Below are positions 9,306 to 21,975 of a stretch of 64,000 bases of DNA, one piece after another; the stretch's first letter is position 1, and the number at the start of each line of letters is the position of its first letter. Below the pieces are notes generated by a model, which worked only from the letters and a program-made list of their open reading frames with translations, was not told the origin of the DNA and ran no database searches. The stretch lies in the NCBI GenBank assembly GCA_947452065.1, contig CANGBB010000002.1:1-64000 (forward strand), read 5' to 3'. The translations under genes were made by a program, and so were the position numbers. Source of the DNA: Gammaproteobacteria bacterium. Lineage in GTDB: Bacteria; Pseudomonadota; Gammaproteobacteria; Steroidobacterales; Steroidobacteraceae.

Positions 9306-9740
9306 ATGCGACTGAATACCATCAAGCCCGGTCCCGGATCTCGTCGTCCCCGCCTGCGCGTGGGTCGCGGCGCTTCAGCCGGCCAAGGCAAGACCAGCGG
9401 ACGCGGTGTCAAGGGTCAGCGCGCCCGTAAGGGCGGCTATCACAAGGTCGGCTTCGAAGGCGGTCAGATGCCGCTGCAGCGCCGCCTCCCGAAGGTTGGC
9501 TTCCGCTCGGCCATCAAGCGCCTGCACGCAGAGGTTCGTCTGCACGAGCTGGCGCTCGTTGACGCAGCGGTCATTGATCTGGCCGCGCTGAAGGCGCGTA
9601 ACCTCGTGCCGGCTCACACCGAGCAGGCCAAGGTCATGCTGTCGGGCGAACTGAAGAAGGCCGTGACGCTCAAGGGCATCGCGGTGACCAAGGGCGCTCG
9701 CGCTGCGATTGAAGCGGCCGGCGGAAAGGTCGAGGCCTGA
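9306..9740 (+). CDS. rplO: Large ribosomal subunit protein uL15
   Basis: L15 is a late-assembly 50S protein. The Gly/Arg-rich N-terminal extension ([21 protein letters not shown]) and [16 protein letters not shown] are typical, as is [18 protein letters not shown]. The 144-residue length is standard. Its start lies 1 nt after the rpmD stop and its stop overlaps secY (TGATG). Confidence 0.97.
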   Translation: MRLNTIKPGPGSRRPRLRVGRGASAGQGKTSGRGVKGQRARKGGYHKVGFEGGQMPLQRRLPKVGFRSAIKRLHAEVRLHELALVDAAVIDLAALKARNLVPAHTEQAKVMLSGELKKAVTLKGIAVTKGARAAIEAAGGKVEA

Positions 9741-11092
9741 TGGCTGGACCAGCACAAATGAACCCGGCGGCCGCGCTGGCTGAGGCTGGACGCCTCGGCG
9801 AGATTCGTGGTCGCCTGTTGTTTTTGCTGGGCGCTCTGATCGTCTATCGCATCGGCACGTACATTCCCGTGCCGGGCATCTCGCCCTCGGCTGTGGCGAG
9901 TTTCTTCAATGACAAGTCAAGCACCATCCTTGGCATCGTCAACATGTTCGCCGGCGGCGCGCTCTCGCGCATGTCCATCTTTGCGATGGGCGTCATGCCG
10001 TACATCTCGGCGTCTATCATCATTCAGATGCTCGGCATGGTTGTGCCGACACTGATGGAGTACCGCAAGGAAGGCGAGGCCGGTCGGCGCAAGACTGCCC
10101 AGCTGACTCGCTACGGCACTCTCGGTCTGGGTCTGTTCCAGTCCTTCGGCGCAGCCGTCGCGCTGCAGAAGGGCGGGCTGGTTCTGACGGGTGGCTATCA
10201 GTGGCTGATCGTTGCCGTGGTGGTCATGACGACCGGAACGATGTTCCTGATGTGGCTGGGTGAACAGATCACCGAGCGCGGCATTGGTAACGGCATTTCC
10301 ATGATCATTCTCGCCGGCATCGTCGCGGGAGTGCCCCGTGCGATCGGTCAGATGATGACCGCTGTCTCCACGGGTGAAATGCAGCCGCTGTTTGCGATCG
10401 TTCTGATTGCGATCGTGATTGGTGTGACGGCTTTCTGCGTGTTCGTCGAGCGCGCCCAGCGACGCATTGCGGTGCACTACGCGAAGCGCCAGGTCGGCCG
10501 CAAGATGTATGCGGGCCAGAGCACTCATCTGCCGTTCAAGCTCAACATGTCGGGCGTGATTCCGCCGATTTTCGCCTCGAGCCTGCTGCTCTTCCCGGCG
10601 ACGATTTCCAGCTTCTTTGCTACCGGCAATGACTCGAAGTTTGGCTTCGCGCTGCAGAGCATCTCCGCAGCACTGAATTACGGCCAGCCGCTGCACCTGG
10701 TGCTGTACGCACTGCTCATTCTTGGCTTTGCGTTCTTCTACACGGCACTGGTCTTCAATGCCCGCGAGACGGCTGACAATCTCAAGAAGAGCGGCGCGTT
10801 CATCCCGGGTATTCGCCCTGGCCAGCAGACCGGTGAGTACATCGACAAGGTGCTGACGCGTCTGACGCTGTGGGGAGCGGTCTACATCGTTGCCGTCTGC
10901 CTGTTGCCTGAATTTCTTTATTCGAACGGGAAGGGTGTCCCGTTCCAGTTCGGCGGCACTTCGCTGCTGATCGTAGTAGTGGTGGTGATGGACTTCATGG
11001 CGCAGCTTTACGCGCATTCCATGTCGCACCATTATCCGGGGCTCATGAAAAAAGCGAATCTGCTGGGAGCTGGCCGCGACGGCCAGGGTTAG
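9740..11092 (+). CDS. secY: Preprotein translocase subunit SecY
   Basis: SecY is the channel of the SecYEG translocon in the inner membrane. The 450-residue protein has ten hydrophobic segments. It shows the family signatures [25 protein letters not shown] near TM2 and the C5 loop with [21 protein letters not shown]. It sits between rplO and rpmJ as in nearly all proteobacteria, and its start overlaps the rplO stop, so its synthesis is tied to ribosomal protein expression. Confidence 0.98.
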   Translation: MAGPAQMNPAAALAEAGRLGEIRGRLLFLLGALIVYRIGTYIPVPGISPSAVASFFNDKSSTILGIVNMFAGGALSRMSIFAMGVMPYISASIIIQMLGMVVPTLMEYRKEGEAGRRKTAQLTRYGTLGLGLFQSFGAAVALQKGGLVLTGGYQWLIVAVVVMTTGTMFLMWLGEQITERGIGNGISMIILAGIVAGVPRAIGQMMTAVSTGEMQPLFAIVLIAIVIGVTAFCVFVERAQRRIAVHYAKRQVGRKMYAGQSTHLPFKLNMSGVIPPIFASSLLLFPATISSFFATGNDSKFGFALQSISAALNYGQPLHLVLYALLILGFAFFYTALVFNARETADNLKKSGAFIPGIRPGQQTGEYIDKVLTRLTLWGAVYIVAVCLLPEFLYSNGKGVPFQFGGTSLLIVVVVVMDFMAQLYAHSMSHHYPGLMKKANLLGAGRDGQG

Positions 11093-11094
11093 CG

Positions 11095-11208
11095 ATGAAA
11101 GTACGTCCATCCGTCAAGAAGATCTGCAAGAACTGCAAGATCGTGCGCCGTCGCGGCGTGGTCTATGTCATTTGTTCCGACGCTCGCCACAAGCAGCGTC
11201 AGGGCTAA
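11095..11208 (+). CDS. rpmJ: Large ribosomal subunit protein bL36 (zinc-binding form)
   Basis: This 37-codon gene directly follows secY. The product begins [20 protein letters not shown] and ends DARHKQRQG. Cys11, Cys14, Cys27 and His32 form the C-C-C-H zinc site of the zinc-dependent L36 form. A second, zinc-free L36 paralog is often kept elsewhere in such genomes for zinc limitation; none is seen here. Confidence 0.96.
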   Translation: MKVRPSVKKICKNCKIVRRRGVVYVICSDARHKQRQG

Positions 11209-11226
11209 GCGGAAAGAGGAAAGCAC

Positions 11227-11607
11227 ATGGCACGCATTGCCGGCATCAACATTCCGATGAACAAGCACATCAGCATTGGGCTGACGCATATTTTTGGCAT
11301 CGGGAAAAACCGCGCTCAGCTGATCCTCGAGGGTGCTGGTATCGCGCCGAACACTCTGGTGCGCAACCTCACCGAGGCCGAGATCGCTGCGATCCGCTCA
11401 CAGGTGGCGAAGTTCGCCGTCGAAGGCGATCTGCGCCGCGAAGTGTCGATGAACATCAAGCGATTGATGGATCTCGGTACTTGGCGCGGCATGCGTCATC
11501 GTCGTGGTCTGCCGGTACGTGGACAGCGGACGCGCACCAATGCGCGCACGCGTAAGGGGCCGCGCAAGCAGGCAGTGAAGCTCAACGCGCCTCCGGGCAA
11601 GGCGTAA
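11227..11607 (+). CDS. rpsM: Small ribosomal subunit protein uS13
   Basis: S13 is at the subunit interface of the 30S head and contacts P-site tRNA with its C-terminal tail. Motifs are [20 protein letters not shown], the helix-hairpin-helix segment with [11 protein letters not shown], and the C-terminal [20 protein letters not shown]. At 126 residues it is a little longer than E. coli S13 through a basic tail. First gene of the alpha-operon part; AAAGAGGAAAG acts as the ribosome binding site. Confidence 0.97.
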   Translation: MARIAGINIPMNKHISIGLTHIFGIGKNRAQLILEGAGIAPNTLVRNLTEAEIAAIRSQVAKFAVEGDLRREVSMNIKRLMDLGTWRGMRHRRGLPVRGQRTRTNARTRKGPRKQAVKLNAPPGKA

Positions 11608-11643
11608 TGGCGCGGCGCGCCGTTACCTAACAGGGAACAGATC

Positions 11644-12072
11644 ATGGCTGAACAGAAACCCCAAGCGAACAACCCCGCTTCGCAGGCGGCTGCCGCTGCC
11701 AAGAAGCCCAAGAAGGCTCGCAAGAACGTGCTCGATGGAATCGCGCATGTCCATGCATCCTTCAACAACACGATCATCACGATCACCGACCGGCAGGGGA
11801 ACACGCTGTCTTGGGCGACCTCCGGTGGCTGCGGCTTCCGTGGCTCGCGCAAGAGCACGCCGTTCGCTGCGCAGGTGGCCGCTGAGAAGGCGGGTGTCGC
11901 TGCTCAGGAACACGGCTTGAAGAATGTTGAGGTGCGCGTCGCTGGTCCCGGACCGGGTCGCGAGTCTGCTGTCCGCGCGCTCAACGGCTGCGGGCTGAAG
12001 ATCACGAGCATCGAGGACGTGACTCCCATTCCGCACAACGGCTGCCGTCCGCCGAAGAAGCGCCGCGTCTAA
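11644..12072 (+). CDS. rpsK: Small ribosomal subunit protein uS11
   Basis: S11 forms the 30S platform with S18 and S21. The conserved part begins at [20 protein letters not shown] and includes [21 protein letters not shown] and [13 protein letters not shown] with a basic end PPKKRRV. The first 25 or so residues (Gln, Asn, Ala, Lys-rich) extend the protein beyond the E. coli form to 142 residues; this region is low complexity. Confidence 0.97.
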   Translation: MAEQKPQANNPASQAAAAAKKPKKARKNVLDGIAHVHASFNNTIITITDRQGNTLSWATSGGCGFRGSRKSTPFAAQVAAEKAGVAAQEHGLKNVEVRVAGPGPGRESAVRALNGCGLKITSIEDVTPIPHNGCRPPKKRRV

Positions 12073-12111
12073 GCGCTGGCGCCCAATCAGGAATTCCAGG
12101 AAGAAAAGACA

Positions 12112-12735
12112 ATGGCGCGATACATCGGTCCCAAGTGCAAGCTCTCCCGCCGCGAGGGCACTGACCTGTTCCTCAAGAGCGCGGTCAAGCCGCTCGAGAG
12201 CAAGTGCAAGTTTCAGGTGCCGCCGGGCGGCGTCAAGGGCGAGCGTCGTACGCGCCTGTCCGACTACGGTCTGCAGCTGCGCGAGAAACAGAAGCTCCGC
12301 CGCATGTACGGCGTGCTCGAGCGTCAGTTCCATGGTTACTACGTCGAGTCCACGCGCCGTTCGGGCGCGACCGGCGAGAACCTGTTGAAGATGCTGGAAT
12401 GCCGTCTGGACAACATCGTCTATCGCATGGGTTTTGCCGCGACGCGTGCCGAGGCACGTCAGCTGGTGAGCCACAAGGCGATTGAGGTGAACGGCCAGGT
12501 GGTCACCATTCCTTCCTACCAGTGCAAGGCCGGCGACATCGTTCAGGTGCGAGAGAAGTCACGCAAGCAGTTGCGTATTCAGGGCGCGCTGGCAATTGCC
12601 GCGCAGTCCGGCTTCCCGGACTGGGTCGATGTGAACGACAAGGAGATGCGCGGCGTGTTCAAGCAGGTGCCGGCACGTGATGAAGTGCTGCCGGACATCA
12701 ACGAGAACCTGGTCGTCGAGTTGTATTCGAAGTAA
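12112..12735 (+). CDS. rpsD: Small ribosomal subunit protein uS4
   Basis: S4 nucleates 30S assembly, supports decoding fidelity and represses the alpha operon in E. coli. The 207-residue protein starts [19 protein letters not shown] and has the S4 RNA-binding domain with [20 protein letters not shown] and HKAIEVNG. N-terminal cysteines are few (Cys9 and Cys31), so the CxxC zinc knuckle of some S4 proteins is absent. Confidence 0.97.
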   Translation: MARYIGPKCKLSRREGTDLFLKSAVKPLESKCKFQVPPGGVKGERRTRLSDYGLQLREKQKLRRMYGVLERQFHGYYVESTRRSGATGENLLKMLECRLDNIVYRMGFAATRAEARQLVSHKAIEVNGQVVTIPSYQCKAGDIVQVREKSRKQLRIQGALAIAAQSGFPDWVDVNDKEMRGVFKQVPARDEVLPDINENLVVELYSK

Positions 12736-12745
12736 GGGTGGTGAC

Positions 12746-13747
12746 ATGCAAGCAGTAACCGAATTTCTCAAGCCGCGTGTCGTCAAGGTGCAGCCCGTTG
12801 CGCCCCGTAAGGCGCGCGTGGTCATCGAGCCCTTTGAACGCGGCTTTGGTCACACGCTGGGCAATGCTCTGCGTCGTGTGCTGCTGTCGTCCATGCCGGG
12901 CGCAGCCATCACGGAAGTGGAAATCGAAGGCGTGCTGCACGAGTACACCAGCATCGATGGCGTCCAGGAGGACGTGGTCGAGGTGCTGCTGAACCTCAAG
13001 CAGGTCGCGCTGCGCATGCATTCGCGCAACTCCGCTGAGCTGCGCCTTCACAAGAAAGGCCCGGGACCGGTGACCGCCGGCGACATCCAGACCGATCACG
13101 ACATTGAAGTTGTGAACCCCGAGCTGGTCATCGCCAACCTCACCAAGGCCGGCGAACTGAACATGCAGATGAAGATCGAGCGCGGCCGTGGGTATCGGCC
13201 GGCCGTTCAGCGGATGGCCTTCGAGGAGGCTTCGCGCCCGATCGGACGCCTGCTGCTGGACGCCTCGTTCAGCCCGGTCAGCCGTGTGACCTACGCGGTC
13301 GAGGCTGCGCGCGTCGAACAGCGTACCGATCTGGACAAGCTGATCATCGATATCGAGACCAACGGCACCATTGAGCCGGAAGAGGCGATTCGCCGCGCCG
13401 GCGCGATCCTCAAGGATCAGCTGTCGGTGTTCGTTGACCTGCAGGGCGAGGATGAAGCGGTCACTAAGGTGACCGAGATGCAGTTCGATCCGATCCTGCT
13501 GCGTCCTGTGGACGAGCTCGAGCTCACGGTCCGCAGTGCTAACTGCCTGAAGGCCGAGAACATCCACTACATCGGTGACCTCGTGCAGCGCACTGAGGTG
13601 GAACTGCTGCGTACCCCGAACCTGGGCAAGAAGTCGCTGACTGAGATCAAGGAAGTGCTGCAGAGCCACGGCCTGATGCTCGGGATGCGGCTGGAAGGCT
13701 GGCCGCCGGCTGGTCTGCGCCACGAGGAAGCGGGCGGACTGTTGTAA
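12746..13747 (+). CDS. rpoA: RNA polymerase alpha subunit
   Basis: Alpha dimerises to nucleate RNA polymerase assembly; its C-terminal domain binds UP elements and activators such as the CRP-like regulator encoded at 53.4-54.2 kb. The 333-residue protein has the N-terminal domain with [20 protein letters not shown] and, after the linker, the alpha-CTD with [20 protein letters not shown] and [13 protein letters not shown]. The ATG at 12746 has GGGTGGTGAC before it and gives the canonical start. It is flanked by rpsD and rplQ as usual. Confidence 0.98.
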   Translation: MQAVTEFLKPRVVKVQPVAPRKARVVIEPFERGFGHTLGNALRRVLLSSMPGAAITEVEIEGVLHEYTSIDGVQEDVVEVLLNLKQVALRMHSRNSAELRLHKKGPGPVTAGDIQTDHDIEVVNPELVIANLTKAGELNMQMKIERGRGYRPAVQRMAFEEASRPIGRLLLDASFSPVSRVTYAVEAARVEQRTDLDKLIIDIETNGTIEPEEAIRRAGAILKDQLSVFVDLQGEDEAVTKVTEMQFDPILLRPVDELELTVRSANCLKAENIHYIGDLVQRTEVELLRTPNLGKKSLTEIKEVLQSHGLMLGMRLEGWPPAGLRHEEAGGLL

Positions 13748-13788
13748 TCGTGCGCGCGCCGCGCGCATATCAGGATTGAGAGACAAGC

Positions 13789-14277
13789 ATGCGTCACAAA
13801 CTTTCGGGTCGCCAACTTTCGCGTAACGCCTCGCATCGTCATGCGCTGATGCGCAACATGGCGGCTGCGCTCCTGAGGCACGAGACGATCCGCACTACGC
13901 TGCCCAAAGCGAAAGAGCTGCGGCGCGTGGTCGAGCCGCTGATCACACTGGGCAAGAAGGATAGCGAGGCGAATCGTCGCGTTGCCTTCTCGCGTCTGCG
14001 CGATGCCGCAGTCGTCGGCAAGCTCTTCAGTGACGTCGGTCCCCGTTTCCGCGCGCGCGCCGGTGGCTACACGCGCATCCTGCGCATGATGCCCCGAGCC
14101 GGCGATGCCGCGCCGATGGCGCTGATGCAGCTGGTTGACGGGCCGGTCGTTGCGGCCGAGGCCGGTGACGATCAAGATAAGCCGGTCGCCAAGAAGAAGA
14201 AGGCGGCTAAAAAGAAAGCCGCATCTGGCGCCAAGGCCAAGACAGCGGGCCGTAGCCGGAAGGCCGCCAGCGCCTGA
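13789..14277 (+). CDS. rplQ: Large ribosomal subunit protein bL17 with Lys/Ala tail
   Basis: L17 lies near the tunnel exit. The core is standard: [39 protein letters not shown] and [20 protein letters not shown]. At 162 residues the protein is about 35 longer than in E. coli because of a C-terminal tail of Lys, Ala and Gly (about residues 125-162, including [12 protein letters not shown]). Last gene of the alpha operon; mscL starts 50 nt later. Confidence 0.97.
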   Translation: MRHKLSGRQLSRNASHRHALMRNMAAALLRHETIRTTLPKAKELRRVVEPLITLGKKDSEANRRVAFSRLRDAAVVGKLFSDVGPRFRARAGGYTRILRMMPRAGDAAPMALMQLVDGPVVAAEAGDDQDKPVAKKKKAAKKKAASGAKAKTAGRSRKAASA

Positions 14278-14327
14278 TTCGTCGCTGCAGTCCCTCCGGT
14301 TTGATTTGATCAATCAAGGAGAACTCA

Positions 14328-14726
14328 ATGGGACTGGCAGCTGAATTTCGGCAGTTTGCGGTAAGAGGTAACGTCATCGACCTGGCGGTCGGTGTCGTGG
14401 TCGGCGGTGCCTTCGGCAAGATCGTCTCTTCGCTGGTTGACAATATCATCATGCCCATCGTGGGCAGGGCAGTGGGTGGGGTCAATTTCAGCCACCTGGC
14501 GCTATCACTGGGCATGGAGCCCGATGGCAAAACGGCCGTTCTGCTTAATTACGGCGCGTTCATCCAGAGCGTGGTCGACTTCCTCATCATCGCTGGCGTT
14601 ATTTTCCTTGCGCTCAAAGGCATCAATTCGCTGCGGCGGCCCGCCCAGCCGGCGCCCGGCGCAACAGCGCCCACTCGCCAGGAGGTCCTGCTCGAGGAAA
14701 TCCGCGATCTGCTTGCCAAGCGCTGA
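14328..14726 (+). CDS. mscL: Large-conductance mechanosensitive channel MscL
   Basis: MscL is a homopentameric inner-membrane channel that opens under hypo-osmotic shock. The 132-residue protein has the N-terminal helix AAEFRQFAVRGNVIDLAVGVVVG leading into TM1 with the Gly-rich gate GGAFGKIVSSLVDNIIMP. TM2 (about residues 83-103) follows, and then a cytoplasmic helix rich in charged residues. CAAGGAGAAC is an excellent ribosome binding site. It may be read through from rplQ, since no clear terminator separates them. Confidence 0.96.
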   Translation: MGLAAEFRQFAVRGNVIDLAVGVVVGGAFGKIVSSLVDNIIMPIVGRAVGGVNFSHLALSLGMEPDGKTAVLLNYGAFIQSVVDFLIIAGVIFLALKGINSLRRPAQPAPGATAPTRQEVLLEEIRDLLAKR

Positions 14727-14893
14727 GGCCACTTCCAGTCGTCAGGCTCTTGGTCGGGGGTGGGCCTAGAAGGCCTACCTCCGCACTTCAATTGTCAAGA
14801 AGATTTCTATAGAATCGCGGCGGGCGGTTTCGATCGCTCGACAAACTAGTTTGTTTGATTTTCTTGTTTCCAACTCATTCTGGGGATTCATCG

Positions 14894-15097
14894 ATGAACA
14901 CTAAGATTGCATTTGGCGCCGTTGTTGCGGCCCTCGCCCTGGTTGCCTGCAGCCAGGAAGCCGCTGCTCCTGCTCCGGCCGCTGCTCCGGCCGCTGAGGC
15001 TGCCCCGGCTGCCGCTCCTGCTGCTGACGCTGCTGCTCCGGCCGCCGCTCCGGCTGCCGAAGCTGCTCCGGCTGCCGCTGGCGAAGCCAAGAAGTAA
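14894..15097 (+). CDS. Small Ala/Pro-rich lipoprotein
   Basis: The 67-residue product has a lipoprotein signal peptide: Asn-Thr-Lys, a hydrophobic stretch and the lipobox LVAC with the acylated Cys at position 19. Everything after SQE is a low-complexity run of Ala, Pro and Glu in PAAAPAAEAA-type repeats, ending GEAKK. Ser at +2 predicts outer-membrane sorting. I do not recognise a functional family; the tail may be an extended periplasmic tether or spacer. CTGGGGAT precedes the ATG, and a strong terminator follows at 15124-15159, so it is probably monocistronic. Confidence 0.8.
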   Translation: MNTKIAFGAVVAALALVACSQEAAAPAPAAAPAAEAAPAAAPAADAAAPAAAPAAEAAPAAAGEAKK

Positions 15098-15113
15098 TTT
15101 CGGAAACGAAATT
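15096..15113 (+). other. GNRA-capped hairpin overlapping the lipoprotein stop codon
   Basis: AATTTCG and CGAAATT form a perfect 7-bp stem closed by a GAAA tetraloop, starting inside the TAA stop codon of the small lipoprotein gene. In an mRNA this would be a stable 3' structure preceding the terminator hairpin. It may protect the transcript 3' end. This is a description from sequence; no function is known. Confidence 0.5.
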
Positions 15114-15123
15114 GTTTCAGTAA

Positions 15124-15159
15124 AGCCCGAGCAGGCCGGAGACGGTCTGCCGGGCTTTT
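15124..15159 (+). terminator. Intrinsic terminator of the small lipoprotein gene
   Basis: AGCCCGaGCAG pairs with CTGCCGGGCT (one bulged A) around a 12-nt loop and is followed by TTTTCTATTT. It lies 27 nt after the lipoprotein stop and just before the GNAT gene. Confidence 0.85.
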
Positions 15160-15184
15160 CTATTTGAGTTGTCCTCTTTTTCGA

Positions 15185-15700
15185 ATGACTGTCAGCGTCC
15201 GTATTACAGAACCGCGCGGCTCCGATCGCCGCTGGATCGAAGGTGTCTACAGGGAATACCTGAACGATCTGGGTGCGACTGGCTCGGGCGTATTTCCGAG
15301 TCTTGCCGAGATTGGTCACCGCACTTCCGACCTGTTGGCGAGCTGGTTCAATGATCCCTCAGCCCAGCTCATCACTATCGTCAATGAGAACCATCCTGTC
15401 GGCTTTGCGCTGCTGCAGATTCGCCAGCCGCTTCATGCCGGGGGCAGGACGAGCCATGTCATGGCCGAGTTCTTTATCGCAGGGCCCTTGCGTCGACGCG
15501 GTCTCGGACAGGCCGCTGTGCGGCTCATCCTGGACCGTTTTCCCGGCGAGTGGCATATCAGCGAGAATCTCCACGATGAGCGCGCAGTGCACTTCTGGCG
15601 GCGCGTCGTGCGCGATTACACGCGGTGTGAATACCGCGAGCGCAGCAGTAACGGTGAGTTGCACCAGTATTTTGAAACTCACCAGCGACGCGGTGCCTAG
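15185..15700 (+). CDS. GNAT family N-acetyltransferase
   Basis: The 171-residue protein looks like a single-domain GNAT acetyltransferase that would move an acetyl group from acetyl-CoA to an amine; the substrate is unknown. The acetyl-CoA-binding motif A is visible as RRRGLGQAAVRLIL (about residues 100-113), preceded by a beta-strand with HVMAEFFIAGP. The C-terminal half contains ENLHDERAVHFWRRV, fitting motif B. An ATG at 15185 is used; a TTG 21 nt upstream lies in the terminator tail and is less likely. It converges on uvrA. Confidence 0.8.
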   Translation: MTVSVRITEPRGSDRRWIEGVYREYLNDLGATGSGVFPSLAEIGHRTSDLLASWFNDPSAQLITIVNENHPVGFALLQIRQPLHAGGRTSHVMAEFFIAGPLRRRGLGQAAVRLILDRFPGEWHISENLHDERAVHFWRRVVRDYTRCEYRERSSNGELHQYFETHQRRGA

Positions 15701-15733
15701 CGCGCGGCGTTGCGACTCATTGCCCGCTCTGCG

Positions 15734-18574
<2,841 letters not shown>

Positions 18575-18747
18575 GGAAAGTGCACGCTCTGGATCAGCCA
18601 AAGGGTCAAGAGTGCCAGAGAACGGGTCCGGGGGCCAAAACCCCGTAAAACAGCGCCCCTGCACCATTTTTGATGCCTGCCGGCGGGGGCAGAACCCTCT
18701 ACAATACTCGCCAGATAGAGGCTTGGCAGAAAAAGGACACCCCATTT

Positions 18748-19197
18748 ATGGCGCGCGGCATCAACAAGGTCATTCTGGTCGGTCACCTCGGCGCGGATCC
18801 TGAGAGTCGCGCCATGCCCAGTGGCAGGAGCGTCACCAACCTGCGTCTGGCCACCAGCGAGAGCTGGAAGGACAAGCAGTCGGGCGAGCAGAAGGAACGC
18901 ACCGAGTGGCACAGCATCGTGCTCTATGACCGTCTCGGCGAGGTGGCCAGCGAATACCTGCGCAAGGGTTCGCAGGTGTACATCGAGGGGCGCCTGCAGA
19001 CACGCAAGTGGCAGGACAAGGAAGGCAAGGATCGCTACACCACCGAGATCATCGCCAACGACATGCAGATGCTGGGCGGTCGCAGTGGCGCAGGTGGTGG
19101 CAGCGGCGGTTCCTTCGAGCCGCGCGAGCGCAGCGGCGCCGCCGAGCCGGGCGCCGCCAGTGCGGTGCCCGAACTGGATGACGACGTCCCGTTCTGA
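18748..19197 (+). CDS. ssb: Single-stranded DNA-binding protein
   Basis: SSB coats single-stranded DNA in replication, repair and recombination. The N-terminal OB fold is clear ([29 protein letters not shown] and EWHSIVLY). A Gly/Ser-rich linker follows (about residues 112-135), and the acidic tip ends DDDVPF, which binds partner proteins. The length of 149 residues is normal for the non-enterobacterial form. AAGGA lies 10 nt before the ATG. A TACAAT -10 box at 18700-18705 may drive it; I do not see a convincing -35 or a LexA box. Confidence 0.97.
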   Translation: MARGINKVILVGHLGADPESRAMPSGRSVTNLRLATSESWKDKQSGEQKERTEWHSIVLYDRLGEVASEYLRKGSQVYIEGRLQTRKWQDKEGKDRYTTEIIANDMQMLGGRSGAGGGSGGSFEPRERSGAAEPGAASAVPELDDDVPF

Positions 19198-19216
19198 AGC
19201 TGGAAACGATATTCCG

Positions 19217-20554
19217 TTGAGCGGCCGCTACTACATCAAGACCTACGGTTGCCAGATGAACGAGTACGATTCCGCCCGTATGGCGGACGTGCTCCAGGGC
19301 ATGGCCGGGCTCGCGCAGACCGAGGATCCGGCTGTCGCCGATGTACTGCTGGTCAACACCTGCTCGGTGCGTGAGAAGGCGCAGGAGAAGGTCTTCTCGC
19401 TGCTCGGGGAGTGGCGTGGCCTCAAACAGCAGCGACCGGATGTGATCATCGGTGTGGGTGGTTGCGTGGCCAGCCAGGAAGGCGAGGGCATCACCGCGCG
19501 CGCACCGTTCGTTGATCTGGTCTTCGGCCCACAAACCATTCACCGACTGCCGGAAATGATTGAGGCGCGCCGCCGCCGGGGCCGCCCGGTGGTGGATGTC
19601 AGCTTCCCGGAAATCGAGAAATTTGACCGCATGCCGGAGCCGCGGGCCGAGGGTGCCAGCGCCTTCGTCTCCATCATGGAAGGCTGCAGCAAGTACTGCA
19701 GTTTCTGTGTGGTGCCTTACACGCGCGGTGACGAGGTTAGTCGGCCCTTTGCCTCGGTGATCGACGAGGTCCGTGCGCTGGCCCGTCAGAGCGTCAAGGA
19801 AATCACGCTGCTGGGGCAGAACGTCAATGCCTATGCCGGCGAGATGCATGATGGTGCGAAGGTCGATCTGGCAACGCTGATCCATCACGTTGCGGCCGTC
19901 GGTGGCATCGAGCGCATCCGCTTCACAACTTCGCATCCGCTGGAATTCAGCGACAGCCTCATCGAGGCTTATGCCAGCGTGCCGGCGCTCGCCAATCATC
20001 TGCACCTGCCGGTGCAAAGCGGCTCGGATCGCGTGCTGGCGGCCATGAAGCGCGGCTACACGGCGCTGCAGTTCAAGGAGCGTATTCGCAAGCTCCGGGC
20101 CGTGCGTCCGGATATCTCTGTGAGCAGCGACTTCATCGTCGGATTTCCCGGCGAGACGGAGCGGGACTTTGAGGCCACGCTGGCGCTGGTACAGCAGATC
20201 GAGTGTGACCAGTCCTACAGCTTCATCTATAGCCGCAGACCCGGAACGCCGGCGGCATCGCTCCCGGATGATGTGAGCATGGAAGACAAGCAGCAGCGTC
20301 TGGAGAAGCTTCAGGCACTGCTGGATGCACAGGCACTGGCCATCAGTCAGCGCATGGTTGGCAGCGTGCAGCGCGTGCTGGTCGCGCGGCCCGCACGGCG
20401 TCATGCCGGCGAATTGGCGGGTCGCACGGAGAACAATCGTTGGGTCAATTTTCCGGGCTCGCCGGAACTGATCAACCGCTTCGTGGATGTGCGCATCACC
20501 GAGGCGCGTCCGCATTCGCTGCGCGGAGAGTTGCTCGAGACGTCGCATGAGTGA
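19217..20554 (+). CDS. miaB: tRNA-2-methylthio-N6-isopentenyladenosine synthase MiaB (TTG start)
   Basis: MiaB is a radical-SAM methylthiotransferase that adds the 2-methylthio group to i6A37 of tRNAs reading UNN codons. The MTTase domain has Cys12, Cys49 and Cys83 for the auxiliary cluster. The radical-SAM motif is C157-x3-C161-x2-C164 in [17 protein letters not shown], and a C-terminal TRAM domain follows. The only suitable start is TTG at 19217, with GGAAA upstream; no ATG or GTG precedes the conserved [15 protein letters not shown]. The product of 445 residues is normal. It overlaps ybeZ by 8 nt. Confidence 0.95.
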   Translation: MSGRYYIKTYGCQMNEYDSARMADVLQGMAGLAQTEDPAVADVLLVNTCSVREKAQEKVFSLLGEWRGLKQQRPDVIIGVGGCVASQEGEGITARAPFVDLVFGPQTIHRLPEMIEARRRRGRPVVDVSFPEIEKFDRMPEPRAEGASAFVSIMEGCSKYCSFCVVPYTRGDEVSRPFASVIDEVRALARQSVKEITLLGQNVNAYAGEMHDGAKVDLATLIHHVAAVGGIERIRFTTSHPLEFSDSLIEAYASVPALANHLHLPVQSGSDRVLAAMKRGYTALQFKERIRKLRAVRPDISVSSDFIVGFPGETERDFEATLALVQQIECDQSYSFIYSRRPGTPAASLPDDVSMEDKQQRLEKLQALLDAQALAISQRMVGSVQRVLVARPARRHAGELAGRTENNRWVNFPGSPELINRFVDVRITEARPHSLRGELLETSHE

Positions 20555-21512
20555 GACGGCGCAACGCGAGTTCGAGTTGGAGCTGGAGGGCAATACCACC
20601 CTGGCAAATCTCTGCGGTCCGCTCGACGCCAATCTGAATTTGCTGGAAGAGCGTCTAGGCGTGCGCATACGACGTCGTGGCCACCATTTTTCCGTGCAAG
20701 GTGAGCGCGCGGAATTGGCTGAGGCGGTGCTGCGCGATCTGGCACGCCAGGCGACGGCCAGTGCGCTGAGCAGCGAGAACGTACACCTCGGTCTGGTCGA
20801 ACATGGCAATGCGGACGCGAAGCCTGCGCGGGCCAGCGCGGCGAGCAACGAGGTGGTGGTCATTCGCACTCCGGCGATTACGATCCGTGCGCGGGGCGAA
20901 CATCAGCGCGGCTATCTGGCCAACATCCATGCCCATGACCTGACCTTCGGTGTTGGGCCGGCGGGTACCGGCAAGACCTATCTGGCGGTGGCCTGCGCGG
21001 TGGAGATGCTGCTGGCCGAGCGCGTTCGGCGACTGGTGCTGGTCAGGCCGGCTGTCGAGGCGGGCGAGCGACTGGGTTTCCTGCCGGGGGACATGTCGCA
21101 GAAAGTGGATCCTTACCTGCGGCCAATCTACGACGCGCTTTATGAAATGCTCGGTTTCGATCGCGTTGCGCGACTGATCGAGCGAGCGGTCATCGAGGTG
21201 GCCCCGCTGGCGTTCATGCGCGGCCGCTCGCTCAATGACGCATTCGTGATCCTCGACGAAGCACAGAACACCACGCCGGAGCAGATGAAAATGTTCCTCA
21301 CGCGTATCGGTTTTGGATCGCGTGCCGTGGTCACCGGTGACGTCACCCAGACGGACCTCCCGGCCGGCAAGCCCTCCGGACTGCGGCATGTGCTGCATGT
21401 CCTGCGTGGCGTGAAGGGCGTTGCCTTCACCCATTTCGATGCAGCCGATGTGGTGCGTCACCCGCTGGTACAACGGATCGTTCAGGCCTATGAAGCCGAA
21501 AGCAGTGGCTGA
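20547..21512 (+). CDS. ybeZ: PhoH-like ATPase YbeZ
   Basis: YbeZ is a PhoH-family ATPase thought to work with the endoribonuclease YbeY in rRNA maturation. The 321-residue protein has Walker [20 protein letters not shown] and Walker [22 protein letters not shown], with [15 protein letters not shown] behind it. The N-terminal 90 residues form the KH-like region seen in this subgroup. ATG overlaps the miaB end. The next gene, ybeY, overlaps its 3' end. Confidence 0.93.
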   Translation: MSETAQREFELELEGNTTLANLCGPLDANLNLLEERLGVRIRRRGHHFSVQGERAELAEAVLRDLARQATASALSSENVHLGLVEHGNADAKPARASAASNEVVVIRTPAITIRARGEHQRGYLANIHAHDLTFGVGPAGTGKTYLAVACAVEMLLAERVRRLVLVRPAVEAGERLGFLPGDMSQKVDPYLRPIYDALYEMLGFDRVARLIERAVIEVAPLAFMRGRSLNDAFVILDEAQNTTPEQMKMFLTRIGFGSRAVVTGDVTQTDLPAGKPSGLRHVLHVLRGVKGVAFTHFDAADVVRHPLVQRIVQAYEAESSG

Positions 21513-21972
21513 GTCTCCCGTGCAGGTGAGCATCGCACGCAGCACCCGCCATGCGGGTGTGCCGCCGCTGCGAGAGTTCGAGCGCTGGGCGGTAGCCGCT
21601 CTGGGGGCTCGCGCCCGCTGCGTGGTGTCATTGCTGGTTGTCGGTCCAGCACGCTCTCGCAGCCTCAACCTTCGCTATCGCGGCAAGGATCGGCCCACCA
21701 ATGTGTTGTCCTTTCCGCCAGCAGTGGCCGTGGATGTCGAAGGCGGCCGACCGCTGCTTGGTGATCTGGTCATCTGTCCATCGGTACTGAGTCGTGAGGC
21801 GCGTGAGCAGGGTAAGCGGCTGCGCGACCATTGGGCACACCTGTTTGTGCATGGTCTGTTGCACCTATCCGGTTTCGATCACGAAAGTGATAAGGATGCG
21901 CGCCGCATGGAAGGTCGCGAGGTGCGTGTGTTGCGCAGTTTGGGCATCGCCAATCCCTATCGGAGTCATTGA
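21490..21972 (+). CDS. ybeY: Endoribonuclease YbeY
   Basis: YbeY is a metal-dependent single-strand endoribonuclease needed for 16S rRNA 3' processing and ribosome quality control. The zinc site H-x3-H-x5-H is visible in HLFVHGLLHLSGFDHE, and the upstream KDRPTNVLSFP is the second family signature. ATG at 21490 overlaps ybeZ by 23 nt; a GTG at 21505 is an alternative giving a 155-residue protein close to E. coli length. corC follows after 3 nt. Confidence 0.94.
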   Translation: MKPKAVAESPVQVSIARSTRHAGVPPLREFERWAVAALGARARCVVSLLVVGPARSRSLNLRYRGKDRPTNVLSFPPAVAVDVEGGRPLLGDLVICPSVLSREAREQGKRLRDHWAHLFVHGLLHLSGFDHESDKDARRMEGREVRVLRSLGIANPYRSH

Positions 21973-21975
21973 GTG

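Noticed and set aside
14300-14317. FNR/ANR-like site (TTGAT..ATCAA) upstream of mscL
   Set aside because: The spacers available are 2, 3 or 7 nt, never the 4 nt needed for an FNR site; the sequence is just an AT-rich stretch before the ribosome binding site.
18575-18745. 57-residue N-terminal extension of UvrA
   Set aside because: It is not part of the UvrA family and would overlap the ssb promoter; [14 protein letters not shown] is the canonical start.
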